DNA of 13,212 nt, taken from contig JAZKFR010000127.1 in the NCBI GenBank assembly GCA_040386295.1, forward strand, positions 1 to 13,212, written 5' to 3'. The position numbers and the translations under genes were made by a program. This DNA comes from JAZKFR01 sp040386295 (GTDB lineage: Bacteria > Pseudomonadota > Gammaproteobacteria > Burkholderiales > Rhodocyclaceae). Below the pieces are notes generated by a model. The model had not been told where the DNA came from, made no database searches, and saw only the letters and a program-made list of their open reading frames with translations. Numbering within the stretch: position 1 is the stretch's first letter; each line of letters begins with the position of its first letter. Below are positions 12,441 to 13,212 of the stretch, piece after piece.

Positions 12441-13212
12441 TTAGCTCAACGCGTAGCTGCGCAGACGGGTTGAGATGTCGTGCAGCTGGCGAATGCCTGA
12501 GGCTTCTGCGCGGTGGCACCAGTCTTGTAGTTCTTTCAGCAGCTGTTCGCGCGAGGCGTTGGAGCGCGCCCACAGCGCAACCAGCTCTTGCCGCATGGCA
12601 TACACCGTTTGTAGCGCGCGGCTTTCTTTCATCAGCTGTTCAATACGTCCGCGCAGCTCGTGCGGCACGCTCTCGCCATCGACACCCAACCAATGTTTCA
12701 GGCGCTTAAATTCGGCGCGATGCTGTGGCTTGTCCATTTCTTCGCGACAGATTTGTTTAAGTGATTGCGCATAGCGCGAAAGCACGTCGTAGCGGTTGTT
12801 AATGACCGCTTGCAAAGTGTGGAAATCGATCGTCGGGCGCGGTGCGCCAAGACGTGGTACCGGCGCTATTTTCTTGACCGTGGCTAGTTTTAAGGCAGCC
12901 AGGATGCGGATGTAGAGCCAACCAATATCGAATTCGTACCAACGGTTAGACAGTTTGGCCGAGGTGGCAAAGGTGTGGTGGTTGTTGTGCAGCTCTTCGC
13001 CGCCGATGAGGATGCCCCAAGGCAGTAAATTGGTGCTGGCATCGGGACAGTTAAAGTTACGGTAGCCCCAGAAATGACCCAAGCCGTTGATCACGCCGGC
13101 GGCCCAAAACGGAATCCAGATCATTTGCACGACCCAAATCACAGGGCCGATCAGCAGACCAAACAGCGCAATGTTGAACGCCAACATAATCAAGATGCCG
13201 AGCTTTTGACCT
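12441..13212 (-). CDS. Membrane fatty acid desaturase (acyl-CoA delta-9 type), 5' end outside the window
   Basis: This is an integral-membrane di-iron desaturase that probably introduces a cis double bond into acyl chains to adjust membrane fluidity. About 257 C-terminal residues are visible, and the frame stays open to the window edge. Two histidine motifs are seen: NGLGHFWGYRNF and, about 25 residues later, GEELHNNHHTF with the HxxHH box. Membrane segments precede the first (IALFGLLIGPVIWVVQMIWI). The HxxxxH-type box expected earlier would lie outside the window. After the last box comes YEFDIGWLYIRILAALKLA, typical of bacterial stearoyl-CoA desaturase-like enzymes. The remaining C-terminal 120 or so residues are charged and helical, longer than a minimal desaturase tail and of unknown role. 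The TTG at 13193 is an internal codon, not the start. Confidence 0.9.
   Translation of the reverse strand, partial: GQKLGILIMLAFNIALFGLLIGPVIWVVQMIWIPFWAAGVINGLGHFWGYRNFNCPDASTNLLPWGILIGGEELHNNHHTFATSAKLSNRWYEFDIGWLYIRILAALKLATVKKIAPVPRLGAPRPTIDFHTLQAVINNRYDVLSRYAQSLKQICREEMDKPQHRAEFKRLKHWLGVDGESVPHELRGRIEQLMKESRALQTVYAMRQELVALWARSNASREQLLKELQDWCHRAEASGIRQLHDISTRLRSYALS

Noticed and set aside
1..13212. CRISPR arrays, tRNA or rRNA genes, phage genes and toxin-antitoxin pairs
   Set aside because: No regularly spaced identical repeats, cloverleaf or rRNA-like stretches, or recognisable proteins of these kinds were seen on either strand.

Overview
The window reads as chromosomal DNA from a betaproteobacterium, most likely Burkholderiales or a close relative. 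This is an inference from the general look of SerRS, RhlE and MetK and from moderate base composition; no rRNA or other taxonomic marker is present. Most genes are core housekeeping. Two parts look accessory: an AAA ATPase followed by a transposase relic, and a haemolysin-type type I secretion pair.

Layout. On the + strand are the last codons of a possible tatB (1-18), then tatC (30-818) and a PP2C-type protein phosphatase (954-1700). A gene-free stretch follows (1701-2086) with a near-perfect 63-bp hairpin element and an AT-rich promoter zone. Next are an AAA ATP-binding protein with a C-terminal winged-helix-like region (2087-3268) and the C-terminal remnant of an IS5-family-like transposase whose reading frame starts on the ATPase stop codon (3268-3411). 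On the - strand, read from right to left, are serS (10024-8738), hlyB (8674-6506) and hlyD (6455-5025) with gaps of only 63 and 50 bases, then rhlE (4910-3477) with its own -10 element. The 479-bp divergent region between serS and metK holds a degenerate 12-13-bp repeat array, a good sigma70-type promoter, a structured segment and an intrinsic terminator, all before metK (10504-11670, + strand). On the - strand at the right end are a fatty acid desaturase (12441 to beyond the window edge) and dsbB (12391-11843).

How the genes work together. TatC exports folded proteins. DsbB reoxidises DsbA in the periplasm. HlyB and HlyD form the inner-membrane part of a type I exporter, but no RTX substrate, acyltransferase or TolC homologue is in view. 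SerS and MetK are essential metabolic enzymes transcribed divergently.

The most interesting point is the metK leader. A promoter with a 17-bp spacer, a transcript of about 160 nt that can start with a hairpin, and a U-tract terminator lie on the metK strand with no upstream gene to terminate. This arrangement fits a cis-acting attenuator (possibly a SAM- or methionine-responsive riboswitch) or a free-standing small RNA. No known riboswitch class was recognised by eye.
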